21,172 nt of DNA from an uncultured Pseudomonadota bacterium (GTDB taxonomy: Bacteria > Pseudomonadota > Gammaproteobacteria > Methylococcales > Methylomonadaceae): the NCBI GenBank assembly GCA_903904275.1, contig CAIVBX010000206.1, positions 1-21,172 on the forward strand, read 5' to 3'. The stretch's first letter is position 1. Each line of letters opens with the position of its first letter. The notes beneath the pieces were generated by a model. That model had not been told where the DNA came from, ran no database searches, and saw only the letters and a program-made list of their open reading frames with translations. Made by a program: the position numbers and the translations under genes. This document shows positions 1 through 8,155 of the stretch, one piece after another.

Positions 1-16
1 CATTGGTTTCATTGAT

Positions 17-910
17 ATGAATTTAAGTCAGATTGAGTTACTACGAATTTTGCAAGAAACAGATTTTAGTTTGTCAAAAGCGGCTGACAAAATGAATATC
101 GTGCAATCAGCTGTTAGTCGGCAATTGCAATTATTTGAATCTGAAATTGGCTCACCGTTATTTGAACGCCACGGTAAAAAGTTGATTTCAATGACACCGC
201 TTGGTTTGCGAATTTTGGATGAAGTCAATGTTATCAACCAAGCAAAATCAAACATTCAAGCGTTAGCTGCCGATTACCTAGACAGCAATCACGGTGTTTT
301 ACACATCGCGACAACACACACGCAAGCAAAGTATTTTTTGCCAAAACCGATTTTACGTTTTCGTGAAAAATATCCTGGGGTGCGAATTTATATGGATGAA
401 GCGTCGCCTGAACAATTGATAAATAAATTACACACAGGAAAAGCAGATATTGCGATTTGTACTGAAAAAGTGGCAGATGATTCTTATCTCGCTGTGAAGC
501 CTTGCTATGAATGGCATCATTCGGCAGTTATGCCAAAAAATCATCCACTTGCAGAAGGTGAAATTACGCTAGAACGTTTGGCATCCTTTCCCATTTTAAC
601 TTACAGTTTTGGTTTTACAGGGCGTTCTAACATCGAAAAAGCGTTTGCAAATTCCAATAGCGAGCTAGATATTATTTTGTCAGCCGCTGATACAGATGTG
701 ATTAAAACTTACGTTCGTTTAGATTTGGGTGTCGGAATTATTGCAGGAATGGCTTACAACGACACGTTAGATTTGGATTTAATCGCGCGAGATTTATCGC
801 ATTTAATCCCTTGTTCTAAAACGAAAATTGCTTATTTAAAAAACAATTATTTACCGCTTTACGGGCAACATTTTATTGAAGAGTTGATTTTTGCAGCAGG
901 TGAAATGTAA
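17..910 (+). CDS. cysB: LysR-family transcriptional regulator, CysB type
   Basis: A 297-residue LysR-type regulator. The N-terminal winged helix-turn-helix covers about residues 1-60, followed by a linker helix and a periplasmic-binding-protein-like effector domain from about residue 93. The effector domain carries the CysB signature: ATTHTQ at 98-103 (Thr100, Thr102 and Gln103 correspond to CysB sulfate/N-acetylserine-site residues), SFGFTGRS near 195-202 and DVIKTYVRLDLGVGIIA near 225-241. CysB proteins activate sulfate uptake and cysteine synthesis genes under sulfur limitation. It is somewhat shorter than E. coli CysB (324 residues) at the C-terminus. The ATG aligns with the family N-terminus, but the frame stays open to the window edge, so no ribosome binding site can be judged. 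No cys biosynthesis gene is adjacent, so targets are unknown. A paralogue such as Cbl is possible. Confidence 0.88.
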   Translation: MNLSQIELLRILQETDFSLSKAADKMNIVQSAVSRQLQLFESEIGSPLFERHGKKLISMTPLGLRILDEVNVINQAKSNIQALAADYLDSNHGVLHIATTHTQAKYFLPKPILRFREKYPGVRIYMDEASPEQLINKLHTGKADIAICTEKVADDSYLAVKPCYEWHHSAVMPKNHPLAEGEITLERLASFPILTYSFGFTGRSNIEKAFANSNSELDIILSAADTDVIKTYVRLDLGVGIIAGMAYNDTLDLDLIARDLSHLIPCSKTKIAYLKNNYLPLYGQHFIEELIFAAGEM

Positions 911-911
911 A

Positions 912-938
912 AAAAGGCTAGAAAAATTCTAGCCTTTT
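912..938. terminator. bidirectional rho-independent terminator
   Basis: A perfect inverted repeat, GGCTAGAA at 916-923 and TTCTAGCC at 927-934 with a 3-nt loop, is flanked by AAAA on the left and TTTT on the right. It therefore makes a GC-containing hairpin with a U tract on either strand. It sits 2 nt past the stop of the LysR gene and 12 nt past the stop of the opposing gene at 950-1507, exactly where two convergent units need to end. Confidence 0.9.
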
Positions 939-949
939 CAAAAGAAATT

Positions 950-1507
950 TTAGGCGGGTGTGTAAAGATTATTAAACATTCGCACCACGACAAACATCAT
1001 CGTTTTCATTAAGTCGATGATTGAAGCGTGATAATCCTCGCCTGAATTTTCAACAAAATCGTCAATCGCCATATTCACAAATTCAACCAAGCCAGTTTGA
1101 ATAAATTCACCTTCTTTAGGCTTGAAAAAATCTTCGCGCATTTTTTTCGCTGCTTTTTCATTGATACGACTTGAAGCCAATAATGGCGCAAGTTCTTTAT
1201 CTAACAATAATGCTTGGCTTTCAATCCATGTGGGATCATCGTCAAAAGTACGCGGCATTTTGCCAAATGCTTTTTGATAAACGCACAACACGTCAAAAGT
1301 TAAATCGGCAAAATAATGCGCTAAATAACGGTATTTTTCCTCACCACTTTGATCGCCAATAATCGATGGGAAAACGTTAAACAATGTTGTTGAAAACATC
1401 GGTTGGTCGATTTCAAATTGAATCAAAATGCGTTTTGCGGTTTCTTCATCTATGCTGCGTGCATATTCCAAGGCTTCATAAAGTTCGCGTTCTACAAGTT
1501 CGTGCAT
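950..1507 (-). CDS. conserved-looking protein of unknown function, all-helical
   Basis: A soluble, acidic protein of 185 residues that I do not recognise. It has no signal peptide, no obvious membrane span and no cysteine cluster or nucleotide-binding motif. It is rich in amphipathic helix (for example HELVERELYEALEYA at the start) and has a distinctive FDDDPTWIE stretch near the middle. The frame also has a GTG at 1510 directly before the ATG at 1507. The ATG is preferred because AGGA lies about 6 nt before it, against 3 nt for the GTG. It begins 21 nt after the isocitrate dehydrogenase stop in the same direction and ends at a strong terminator, so it is probably the last gene of the 4620-950 unit. 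The spacing and clean Shine-Dalgarno make it a real gene. Its role is unknown. Confidence 0.72.
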   Translation of the reverse strand: MHELVERELYEALEYARSIDEETAKRILIQFEIDQPMFSTTLFNVFPSIIGDQSGEEKYRYLAHYFADLTFDVLCVYQKAFGKMPRTFDDDPTWIESQALLLDKELAPLLASSRINEKAAKKMREDFFKPKEGEFIQTGLVEFVNMAIDDFVENSGEDYHASIIDLMKTMMFVVVRMFNNLYTPA

Positions 1508-1530
1508 CACAAGTCCTAAATTTTGAATTT

Positions 1531-2547
1531 TTATAAATTAGCCATTGCCGCAACAATTGCATCACCCATTTCAACCGTTCCCGCTTTGGAGTTTGGGTTT
1601 AAATCAGGAGTAACAAAAATCCCTTCGTTGACAACAGCTTCGACAGCCGTTTTGATTTTTTCAGCCGCTTCATGTTCACCCAAATGATGCAACATCATGA
1701 CACCCGCCATAATAACTGCGGTCGGATTTGCTAAATTTTTTCCAGCAATATCGGGCGCACTACCATGAACAGCTTCAAATAATGCCGCATCAATCCCAAT
1801 GTTTGCGCCTGCAATTAAGCCTAAACCACCGACTAAACCTGCTGTTAAATCTGACAAAATATCACCAAACATATTTGTACAAACAATCACATCAAATTTT
1901 TGTGGATTCATGACCATGTGCATACATGCGGCATCGATAATCACATCTTCAAATTGAATTTCAGGATAGCGCGGCGCAATTTCCCGCGCGATGTCTAAAA
2001 ATAACCCTTGGGTGTATTTTAAAATGTTGGCTTTGTGGCAAACCGTCACTTTTTTGCGTCCATTATCACGCGCGTATTGAAACGCATAATCGATAATACG
2101 TTCAGATGCAACACGAGTAACAACCGCTAAACTTTCAGCAATGTCTTTTTTCGGTGTTAAATAATGTTCTAAACCCGCATAAAGCCCTTCGGTATTTTCA
2201 CGCACAATCACAATATCAACGTTTTCATAACGTGTGTTCACACCATTCCAACTTTTAGCAGGACGCACGTTTGCATACAAATCATATTTTTGACGTAGCG
2301 CAACGTTAATACTTCTAAATCCTGCGCCAATTGGCGTTGTCAAAGGACCTTTGAATGCAACACGAGTGCGGTCAATCGATGCCATTGTTTCGTCTGGAAT
2401 CGGCGTGCCGAAAACCTCAAATGCACCTAAACCTGCGTGCGTTTCTTCCCAGTTAATTTTTGCGCCCGAAGCGTTAATAATTTTAACGGCTTCATCCATA
2501 ATTGAAGGACCAATTCCATCACCTTTTATCAATGTTACGCTGTGCAT
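1531..2547 (-). CDS. icd: isocitrate dehydrogenase, NAD-dependent type
   Basis: Oxidative decarboxylation of isocitrate to 2-oxoglutarate in the TCA cycle, in the cytoplasm. The 338-residue beta-decarboxylating dehydrogenase shows KGDGIGP at residues 8-14, the substrate segment FRSINVALR (Ser79, Arg85), Arg95, VRENTEGLYAGLEH with Tyr123, Lys172, and the metal-binding aspartates Asp205, Asp229 and Asp233. The cofactor loop reads HGSAPDIAGKNLANP. Asp266-Ile267 replace the Lys-Tyr of NADP enzymes such as E. coli Icd, which predicts NAD specificity. The length matches the short bacterial/IDH3-like class rather than the 416-residue E. coli form. The frame opens at 2598, but the ATG at 2547 has AGGAAA just upstream and fits the family N-terminus. 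It lies 61 nt downstream of the MoxR gene. A homoisocitrate or related dehydrogenase is the main alternative, less likely given the NTEG segment. Confidence 0.9.
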   Translation of the reverse strand: MHSVTLIKGDGIGPSIMDEAVKIINASGAKINWEETHAGLGAFEVFGTPIPDETMASIDRTRVAFKGPLTTPIGAGFRSINVALRQKYDLYANVRPAKSWNGVNTRYENVDIVIVRENTEGLYAGLEHYLTPKKDIAESLAVVTRVASERIIDYAFQYARDNGRKKVTVCHKANILKYTQGLFLDIAREIAPRYPEIQFEDVIIDAACMHMVMNPQKFDVIVCTNMFGDILSDLTAGLVGGLGLIAGANIGIDAALFEAVHGSAPDIAGKNLANPTAVIMAGVMMLHHLGEHEAAEKIKTAVEAVVNEGIFVTPDLNPNSKAGTVEMGDAIVAAMANL

Positions 2548-2608
2548 AATATTTCCTAATGTTAAGTTTTTATAATTAGCTTTTTTCAGCTGGTTCACAT
2601 TTTACCGC

Positions 2609-3580
2609 TCACGGCACAGGAATTCGAGAAATCAATTCTTTAATCACATCGTCGGTTGTCATGCCATTAGCTTCGGCTTCATAAGACAAAATCAATCGAT
2701 GACGTAATACGTCAAATGCCATTTCTTGAATATCTTCTGGTGCAACATAATCACGTTGCGACAACCATGCCTTTGCTCTCGCACAACGGTCTAACGCAAT
2801 GCTAGCGCGAGGACTTGCGCCATATTGCAACCAATTCGCCAAATCATTACCGTAGGCTTTCGGTTTGCGTGTCGCCAAAATAATTTGTAATAAATAATCT
2901 TCAAGCGGTTCAGCCAAATGCAAATCTAATACATCATTTCGTGCTTCAAATAATGTCGCTTGCGTAATCGGTTCAAACGATTTTTTGAGTATTTGTTCCG
3001 ACTGCCGCGCTTCAGCTCGAACCAAACGTAAAATGGTTTTTTCATGTTCTGCATTCGGATAATCAACTTGGACTTGCAACAAAAAACGGTCGAGTTGTGC
3101 TTCAGGCAACGGATATGTACCTTCTTGTTCAATGGGATTTTGCGTTGCCATTACCATGAACAAGGAAGGTAATTTATACGTCGATTGACCAACCGTGATT
3201 TGGCGTTCTGCCATGGCTTCAAGCAAAGCCGCTTGCACTTTTGCAGGTGAACGATTGATTTCATCTGCCAAAATCAAATTGTGAAATAGCGGACCTTTTT
3301 GAAACTCAAATGTGCCTTGCTGTGGACGATAAATTTCAGTGCCTGTTAAATCTGCTGGTAACAAATCAGGCGTAAATTGAACACGGTGAAAATCACCTTC
3401 GATGCTGTGACTTAATACGTTGATAGCGCGAGTTTTTGCCAAACCTGGTGCGCCTTCAACCAAAATATGACCGTCCGCTAATAAACCAATCAACATCCGT
3501 TCAACTAAAACATCTTGTCCAATAATTTCTTCTGCAATGTGATGTTTTAAACGAATTAAAGCGTTTTGTGTTTCTGTCAT
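2609..3580 (-). CDS. MoxR-family AAA+ ATPase
   Basis: A 323-residue MoxR-type AAA+ ATPase, a class of chaperone-like ATPases that usually activate metalloenzymes or complexes with von Willebrand A partner proteins. Visible motifs are Walker A GAPGLAKT (43-50), Walker B LILADE (102-107) followed by the family signature INRSPAKVQAALLEAMAE, sensor 1 ATQNP (Asn148), the arginine-finger region LPEAQLDRFLL (Arg165) and sensor 2 GASPRAS (Arg258). It starts 5 nt after the stop of the DUF475 gene, with GGAG inside that gene's 3' end about 13 nt upstream, so the two are co-transcribed and probably coupled. The usual partners, a DUF58 protein and a VWA-domain protein, are absent from the window. Its client is therefore not shown by context. 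Confidence 0.92.
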   Translation of the reverse strand: MTETQNALIRLKHHIAEEIIGQDVLVERMLIGLLADGHILVEGAPGLAKTRAINVLSHSIEGDFHRVQFTPDLLPADLTGTEIYRPQQGTFEFQKGPLFHNLILADEINRSPAKVQAALLEAMAERQITVGQSTYKLPSLFMVMATQNPIEQEGTYPLPEAQLDRFLLQVQVDYPNAEHEKTILRLVRAEARQSEQILKKSFEPITQATLFEARNDVLDLHLAEPLEDYLLQIILATRKPKAYGNDLANWLQYGASPRASIALDRCARAKAWLSQRDYVAPEDIQEMAFDVLRHRLILSYEAEANGMTTDDVIKELISRIPVP

Positions 3581-3585
3581 AAAAA

Positions 3586-4620
3586 TTAAGCTGCTCCATG
3601 TTTACGTTTATAAAAAATAGATGACATGACGGATAAACCAATGAAAAATGCGCCAATTAACCCTGTGACCACTTCGGGAACTTCATGTTTCATGCCGATT
3701 AACATAATGCCTGCTAATGCGCCAATTGCATAATGTGCGCCGTGTTCTAAAAACACATATTCGTCCAACATACCTTGACGGACTAAATAAACGGTCAAAC
3801 TCCTTACAAACATTGCGCCAATGGCTAAACCTAACATGATAATTACAACATCTTGTGTAATCGCAAATGCACCAATTACACCGTCAAATGAAAATGACGC
3901 ATCCAAAATTTCTAAATACACAAAACTCATCAAACTCCCACGTTTAATGGCATCTGAAACTTCTTCACCCTCTTCTTCATTTTCAAATAATGCCGACATA
4001 CTGTCTACGATGACGAATAAAACGACACCTGCAACACCTGCAACAATCGCCGTTAAGCGGTCTTCTGGATGTACAAAACTTTGCATTCCCAACAAAATGG
4101 AAAGAGACAAAATAATTTCAATCGATTCCAATTTTCCAAAACTGGCGAATTTACGTTCTAAATAGCCAAGCCAATGAATTTCACGGTCGTTATCAAACAA
4201 AAAGCCAAAAAATACCATCAACAAAAACATACCGCCAAATGCGGCAATTTGAACGTGTGCGGCGGTCAAATGTTCAGCATATTTCGCCGAATCGTGTAAC
4301 GCCATGTCTGCAACGGCTAAAAAATCAATGCCTGTTGCAAATTGCACAATGGCAATTGGAAAGACTAAACGCATTCCAAACACGGCAATTAAAATTCCCC
4401 ATGTTAAAAAATAGTTTTGCCATTTTGCATCCATGCGTTTCAGAATTGACGCATTTACGACGGCGTTATCAAATGACAAACTGACTTCGAGAACACCTAA
4501 AATCATGGCAATTGTTGCTGCTGTTAAGCCCGCATTCATACCACCTGTTAAAAATCCCCAATAAAACGCGACGCTTAAACACACAATCGCCACGATTAAA
4601 GACACTCTAAAATGTTTCAT
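3586..4620 (-). CDS. DUF475 (TerC-like) integral membrane protein
   Basis: A 344-residue polytopic inner-membrane protein with about nine hydrophobic segments. Two internally related motifs mark the DUF475/TerC-like family: LEVSLSFDNAVVNASIL near residues 44-60 and LDASFSFDGVIGAFAIT near 237-253. Both place acidic residues inside membrane helices (E/D-x-x-x-S-F-D), as expected for metal-ion handling. TerC relatives are linked to metal homeostasis and metal export to secreted enzymes, but the substrate of DUF475 itself is not established. An acidic loop rich in Glu (around ENEEEGEE) follows the fifth or sixth helix. The ATG has AGGAA 6 nt upstream. It heads the minus-strand unit with the MoxR gene and icd, and a sigma70-like promoter lies at 4654-4681. 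Confidence 0.85.
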   Translation of the reverse strand: MKHFRVSLIVAIVCLSVAFYWGFLTGGMNAGLTAATIAMILGVLEVSLSFDNAVVNASILKRMDAKWQNYFLTWGILIAVFGMRLVFPIAIVQFATGIDFLAVADMALHDSAKYAEHLTAAHVQIAAFGGMFLLMVFFGFLFDNDREIHWLGYLERKFASFGKLESIEIILSLSILLGMQSFVHPEDRLTAIVAGVAGVVLFVIVDSMSALFENEEEGEEVSDAIKRGSLMSFVYLEILDASFSFDGVIGAFAITQDVVIIMLGLAIGAMFVRSLTVYLVRQGMLDEYVFLEHGAHYAIGALAGIMLIGMKHEVPEVVTGLIGAFFIGLSVMSSIFYKRKHGAA

Positions 4621-4653
4621 AAAAATTCCTAAAATTTCATATTAAGTCGCTGC

Positions 4654-4681
4654 ACTATAAGTTGATTTCGCGTTAAATCAA
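4654..4681 (-). promoter_or_regulatory. sigma70-type promoter for the DUF475-moxR-icd unit
   Basis: Read on the minus strand, TTGATT (4681-4676) is separated by 16 nt from TATAGT (4659-4654), about 34 nt before the DUF475 start codon. Four of six bases match the consensus in the -35 box and five of six in the -10 box. An inverted repeat overlaps the -35 box and spacer and is listed separately. Confidence 0.5.
4662..4681. promoter_or_regulatory. inverted repeat, candidate operator in divergent intergenic region
   Basis: TTGATTT at 4662-4668 and its exact reverse complement AAATCAA at 4675-4681 are separated by 6 nt. The dyad covers the -35 box and most of the spacer of the leftward promoter and lies between two divergent genes. 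The half-sites look like those of FNR, but the 10-nt gap between the TTGAT and ATCAA cores is not the 4 nt FNR requires. The regulator is unknown. Confidence 0.35.
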
Positions 4682-4700
4682 TAGTGACTTGGATTAAAAA

Positions 4701-4709
4701 TGCTAAAAT
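4701..4709 (+). promoter_or_regulatory. possible extended -10 element for the 902-residue cyclase gene
   Basis: TGCTAAAAT at 4701-4709 reads as an extended -10 (TG, one base, TAAAAT), 37 nt before the start codon at 4747. No convincing -35 box lies 16-18 nt upstream, which an extended -10 can tolerate. The gene itself has no clear Shine-Dalgarno sequence. Confidence 0.3.
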
Positions 4710-4746
4710 CGCGGCTTAATTTTCAGTCATTTTCACAAATTTATTC

Positions 4747-7455
4747 ATGTTTTTACTCCGTTTTGTTTTGTTGGGATTATTGCTGATTTTTAATTCTCCC
4801 TGTTTTGCTGCACCTGAAAAAATCAGTTTGCAATTGAAATGGTTAAATTCATTTCAATTTGCAGGTTATTACGCTGCAACAGCAAAAGGTTTTTATGCAG
4901 AAGAAAATTTAGACGTGGAATTACGTCAACAAAAAATCGGTGTAAATAACATCCAGCAAGTGATAAATGGTGAAAGTGAATATGGTGTTGCCGATACCGC
5001 ACTCTTGAAAGACCGTTTGAATGGCAGTCCCGTTGTTATTTTGGCATCCATTTTTCAACATAGCCCCTTCGTTTATGTGACACTCAAGTCATCTGGCATC
5101 GTTAGTCCTTATGAAATGCGCGGCAAACGCATTATGGATGATGAATACGATAATGCGCCACTGCGTGCAATGCTTTATGAAGCGGGTTTAACAAAAAAAG
5201 ACTTCATTCACCTTTCCAATTCTGCAAATACCAACGATTTAATTCAAGGTAAAACCGACGTTGTTTCTGCTTATTTAACAGATGAAATTGATCATTACAA
5301 ACAGCACGGAGCTGAAATTAACATCATTGATCCACGCAATTACGGTATTGATTTTTTGGGTGACAATTTATTCACCAGGCAAAAAGAAATTGATACGCAT
5401 CCTGAGCGCGTTAAAAAATTTCTACGCGCATCATTGAAAGGTTGGGAATATGCCGTAAATCATCCTGATGAAATGGTGGAGTTGATTTTTAAGCAATACA
5501 ACACGCAGCCACTCACACATGAACATTTAAAATTTGAAGCGCGTGAAACTCTCAAAATGATTTCATTGAATAGCATTTCAATTGGACATACCGACAGCAA
5601 ACGTTTTGAACGCATCGCGCAAATGTACCAAGAATTGGGTTTAGTGCAATCAACTGAAAATCTAAAAGGTTTTATTTACGAACAACAAAATTCACAATTA
5701 CTTTTTACCAAAACAGAAAAAGAATGGTTAAAAGTACATCCTGTTATTCGTGTTGGCATCGATCCGAATTTTGCTCCTTACGAATCGATAGATAAAAAAA
5801 ATAATTATGTTGGTTTGAGTGTGGATTATTTACATCAAGTTGAAACACAATTAGGCGTTAAATTTGAAATTATCAAAACAAAATCCTTTGCTGAATCGAT
5901 TTTGAAAGCTGAAAACGGTGAATTAGACATGATGACAGATGTCAATCAAACCCCTAGCCGTGAACAGTATTTGAATTTCACAGAGCCATTTATCAGCAAT
6001 CCAATTATCATTGTTGATAGTGGTACAAACAGTTTAATTCGCGGTTTATCGCAACTTTCAGGTAAAAAAATTGCGATTGAAAAAGGATATTTTATTGCAG
6101 AATTGATTGCTCATGATTATCCCGATGTGAAAATCATTTTTGCTGAAAATGTTCAAGAAGCGTTGCAATTAGTGAGTAAAAGCGAAGTTGATGCTTACGT
6201 TGGCGATGCGGCATCGGTAAATTACGAAATTAGTAAATCAGGAATGCTGAATTTACGTTTTGTTGGTGAAACAGAATATCGCAGTAATCATCGAATGGGC
6301 GCACTCAAAATACATCCTGAATTACTGAGTTTGCTTACGAAAGCCTTAAATGCCATTCCTGAAAATGAAAAATTGGAAATTCAAAATCGTTGGCTGAGTT
6401 TGAAAGCCGAAAAAGAAATTGATTGGCAAGAATTAGAAAAATACGCCGTGCCTTTGATGTTCTTTATTCTTTATGGAATTTATCGCAATGTTCAGTTGCG
6501 CTGCGAAATTAGGCAACGTCAACGAGTTGAAAATGCGTTACAAAATTCAATTTATTTATTCAAATCCGTCATCAATAACGCGCCTGTAATTCGTGTCTTT
6601 TGGAAAAATTTAAATGGCAATTATTTAGGTTGTAATACGGCTTTTGCAAAAGATGCGGGGCTCAACAAAATGGAAGACATTATTGGAAAAAGTGATTTTG
6701 ATATGACCTGGAAAGACCATGCTGAAATATATCGCGCAGACGATAAAAATGTCATGCTGACAAATACGGCGCAATTAAATTATGAAGAACCCATGACAAC
6801 GTTTAATGGTCAGTCACTTGTATTACGAACGTCAAAAGTTCCGTTGCATGATGGCACGGGAAAAGTTATTGGGATTATCGGAATTTATGAAGACATTACC
6901 CAATCAAAAAAGCATGAACAACAACTCAAGCACATTGCTTATCATGATGTTTTAACAGGCTTACCGAATCGTTCGTTATTAGCGGATAAAATGCAATTAA
7001 CATTAGCTCATGCAAAACGTGATAATTATTTCGTGGCAATTTGTTATTTAGATTTAGATGGATTTAAAGCCGTTAATGATACGTTAGGGCATAAAGCAGG
7101 CGATTATTTATTGGTTGAAGCCGCAAACCGTATGAAAAAGTCGCTGCGAGAAGGTGATTTTGTAGCACGTTTGGGTGGTGATGAATTTGTGTTGTTGTTG
7201 CAATTAAATGCAATAAGAGAATGTGAAATAACCCTTTGCCGTTTGCTTGAAATAATTAAGTGTCCTTTTCATATTGAAAATCATGTTACATCAATATCGG
7301 CAAGCATTGGTGTAACCATTTATCCAAATGATGACGAAGATGTGGATACGTTATTACGTCATGCAGATCACGCGATGTACGAAGCAAAACAAAATCAGAA
7401 AAACTGTTTTAAAATTTATAACGCGACAATTGAAAATGAATTTGTCTCATCGTAA
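4747..7455 (+). CDS. membrane diguanylate cyclase with NMT1 and SBP3 periplasmic sensor modules, PAS and GGDEF
   Basis: Probably makes cyclic-di-GMP from two GTP in response to periplasmic ligands. The 902 residues hold, in order: a signal peptide (1-21, ending CFA-A); an NMT1/THI5-like binding domain (about 24-240, starting LQLKWLNSFQFAGYYAA); a second, unrelated solute-binding domain of the SBP_bac_3 type (about 333-552, starting VIRVGIDPNFAPYE); one membrane helix (about 566-582); a PAS domain (about 603-722); and a GGDEF domain (about 732-895). The active site GGDEF is intact at 810-814. REGD at 801-804 is the RxxD product-inhibition site at the correct 5-residue distance. There is no EAL domain. 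NMT1 domains bind pyrimidine or small nitrogen/sulfur compounds and SBP3 domains bind polar amino acids, but the actual ligands are unknown. The signal peptide supports this start despite the absent Shine-Dalgarno. It lies 85 nt upstream of mtnB, so co-transcription is possible. Confidence 0.9.
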   Translation: MFLLRFVLLGLLLIFNSPCFAAPEKISLQLKWLNSFQFAGYYAATAKGFYAEENLDVELRQQKIGVNNIQQVINGESEYGVADTALLKDRLNGSPVVILASIFQHSPFVYVTLKSSGIVSPYEMRGKRIMDDEYDNAPLRAMLYEAGLTKKDFIHLSNSANTNDLIQGKTDVVSAYLTDEIDHYKQHGAEINIIDPRNYGIDFLGDNLFTRQKEIDTHPERVKKFLRASLKGWEYAVNHPDEMVELIFKQYNTQPLTHEHLKFEARETLKMISLNSISIGHTDSKRFERIAQMYQELGLVQSTENLKGFIYEQQNSQLLFTKTEKEWLKVHPVIRVGIDPNFAPYESIDKKNNYVGLSVDYLHQVETQLGVKFEIIKTKSFAESILKAENGELDMMTDVNQTPSREQYLNFTEPFISNPIIIVDSGTNSLIRGLSQLSGKKIAIEKGYFIAELIAHDYPDVKIIFAENVQEALQLVSKSEVDAYVGDAASVNYEISKSGMLNLRFVGETEYRSNHRMGALKIHPELLSLLTKALNAIPENEKLEIQNRWLSLKAEKEIDWQELEKYAVPLMFFILYGIYRNVQLRCEIRQRQRVENALQNSIYLFKSVINNAPVIRVFWKNLNGNYLGCNTAFAKDAGLNKMEDIIGKSDFDMTWKDHAEIYRADDKNVMLTNTAQLNYEEPMTTFNGQSLVLRTSKVPLHDGTGKVIGIIGIYEDITQSKKHEQQLKHIAYHDVLTGLPNRSLLADKMQLTLAHAKRDNYFVAICYLDLDGFKAVNDTLGHKAGDYLLVEAANRMKKSLREGDFVARLGGDEFVLLLQLNAIRECEITLCRLLEIIKCPFHIENHVTSISASIGVTIYPNDDEDVDTLLRHADHAMYEAKQNQKNCFKIYNATIENEFVSS

Positions 7456-7540
7456 ATCGGTTAAAATGCCATTACAGGCATTATTACAAGAATGAACAAC
7501 AGAACACCCCATTTTTCTATCACTCTATTTTGAGAATTTA

Positions 7541-8152
7541 ATGAATACCTATAATTATTCTGAACAATTTTATCACCTTGCCGACGCATTGATTTATGCG
7601 GGAAAAGTTATCGACAACAAAGGATGGTGTCCTGCAACAAGCGGTAATTTTTCGGCACGTTTATCTGATGGTACGATTGCAATTACCGTTTCAGGCAAAC
7701 ACAAAGGTTATTTGCAACATAACGACATTATGTTGATTGATGCGTTGGGAAATCCACTCGATGGCAAAGTGCCTTCAGCTGAAATGCTGTTACACGTTCA
7801 ACTTTATCAACGTTTTTCAGACATTCATGCCATTTTGCATCCACATTCGCTAAACAGCACGTTAATTTCAATGCAGCGCAAGAAAAAAATCACCTTGAAA
7901 AATTACGAATTGTTAAAGGCATTTAGTGGAATTACGACACACGAAAGTTGTGTTGTTGTGCCAATTTTTGCAAATAATCAAAATATCGTTGAATTAGCTG
8001 AACAAGTTGATAACTACATGGACAAACACGATGAAATTCGAGCGTATTTGATTGCAGGACATGGTTTATATACTTGGGGGAGTTCGGTTGATGAAACCTT
8101 GCGTTATTTGGAAGCCTTAGACTTTTTGTTTGCATGTAAATTGCGGAGTTAA
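7541..8152 (+). CDS. mtnB: methylthioribulose-1-phosphate dehydratase
   Basis: Dehydrates 5-methylthioribulose 1-phosphate to the diketone in the methionine salvage pathway that recycles methylthioadenosine. It is a zinc-dependent member of the class II aldolase family, 203 residues long, the usual length for MtnB. Motifs are GWCPATSGNFSARL (28-41), the turn VSGKHKG, the acidic catalytic region PSAEMLLH with Glu81, zinc ligands His100 and His102 in LHPHS, and the third histidine His174 in AGHGLYTWG. The related class II aldolases FucA and AraD lack the GWCPATSGNFS form. GAGA lies about 8 nt before the ATG. It starts the mtnB-mtnD-mtnC cluster, and mtnD begins 3 nt after its stop. Confidence 0.93.
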   Translation: MNTYNYSEQFYHLADALIYAGKVIDNKGWCPATSGNFSARLSDGTIAITVSGKHKGYLQHNDIMLIDALGNPLDGKVPSAEMLLHVQLYQRFSDIHAILHPHSLNSTLISMQRKKKITLKNYELLKAFSGITTHESCVVVPIFANNQNIVELAEQVDNYMDKHDEIRAYLIAGHGLYTWGSSVDETLRYLEALDFLFACKLRS

Positions 8153-8155
8153 ACA

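Noticed and set aside
2364..2373. Resemblance to a Pasteurellaceae DNA uptake sequence (AGTGCGGT core)
   Set aside because: It appears as a single in-gene occurrence lacking the full 9-mer, and no repeated copies were noticed in the window.
2548..2598. N-terminal extension of the icd frame
   Set aside because: The residues do not fit the family start, and the ATG at 2547 has AGGAAA immediately upstream.
4662..4681. FNR or CRP binding site
   Set aside because: The TTGAT and ATCAA cores are 10 nt apart; FNR needs 4 and CRP half-sites need different bases and 6.
7465..7482. Terminator after the 902-residue cyclase gene (AATGCC/GGCATT hairpin)
   Set aside because: The stem is only 6 bp with a 6-nt loop and no T tract follows, so termination there is doubtful.
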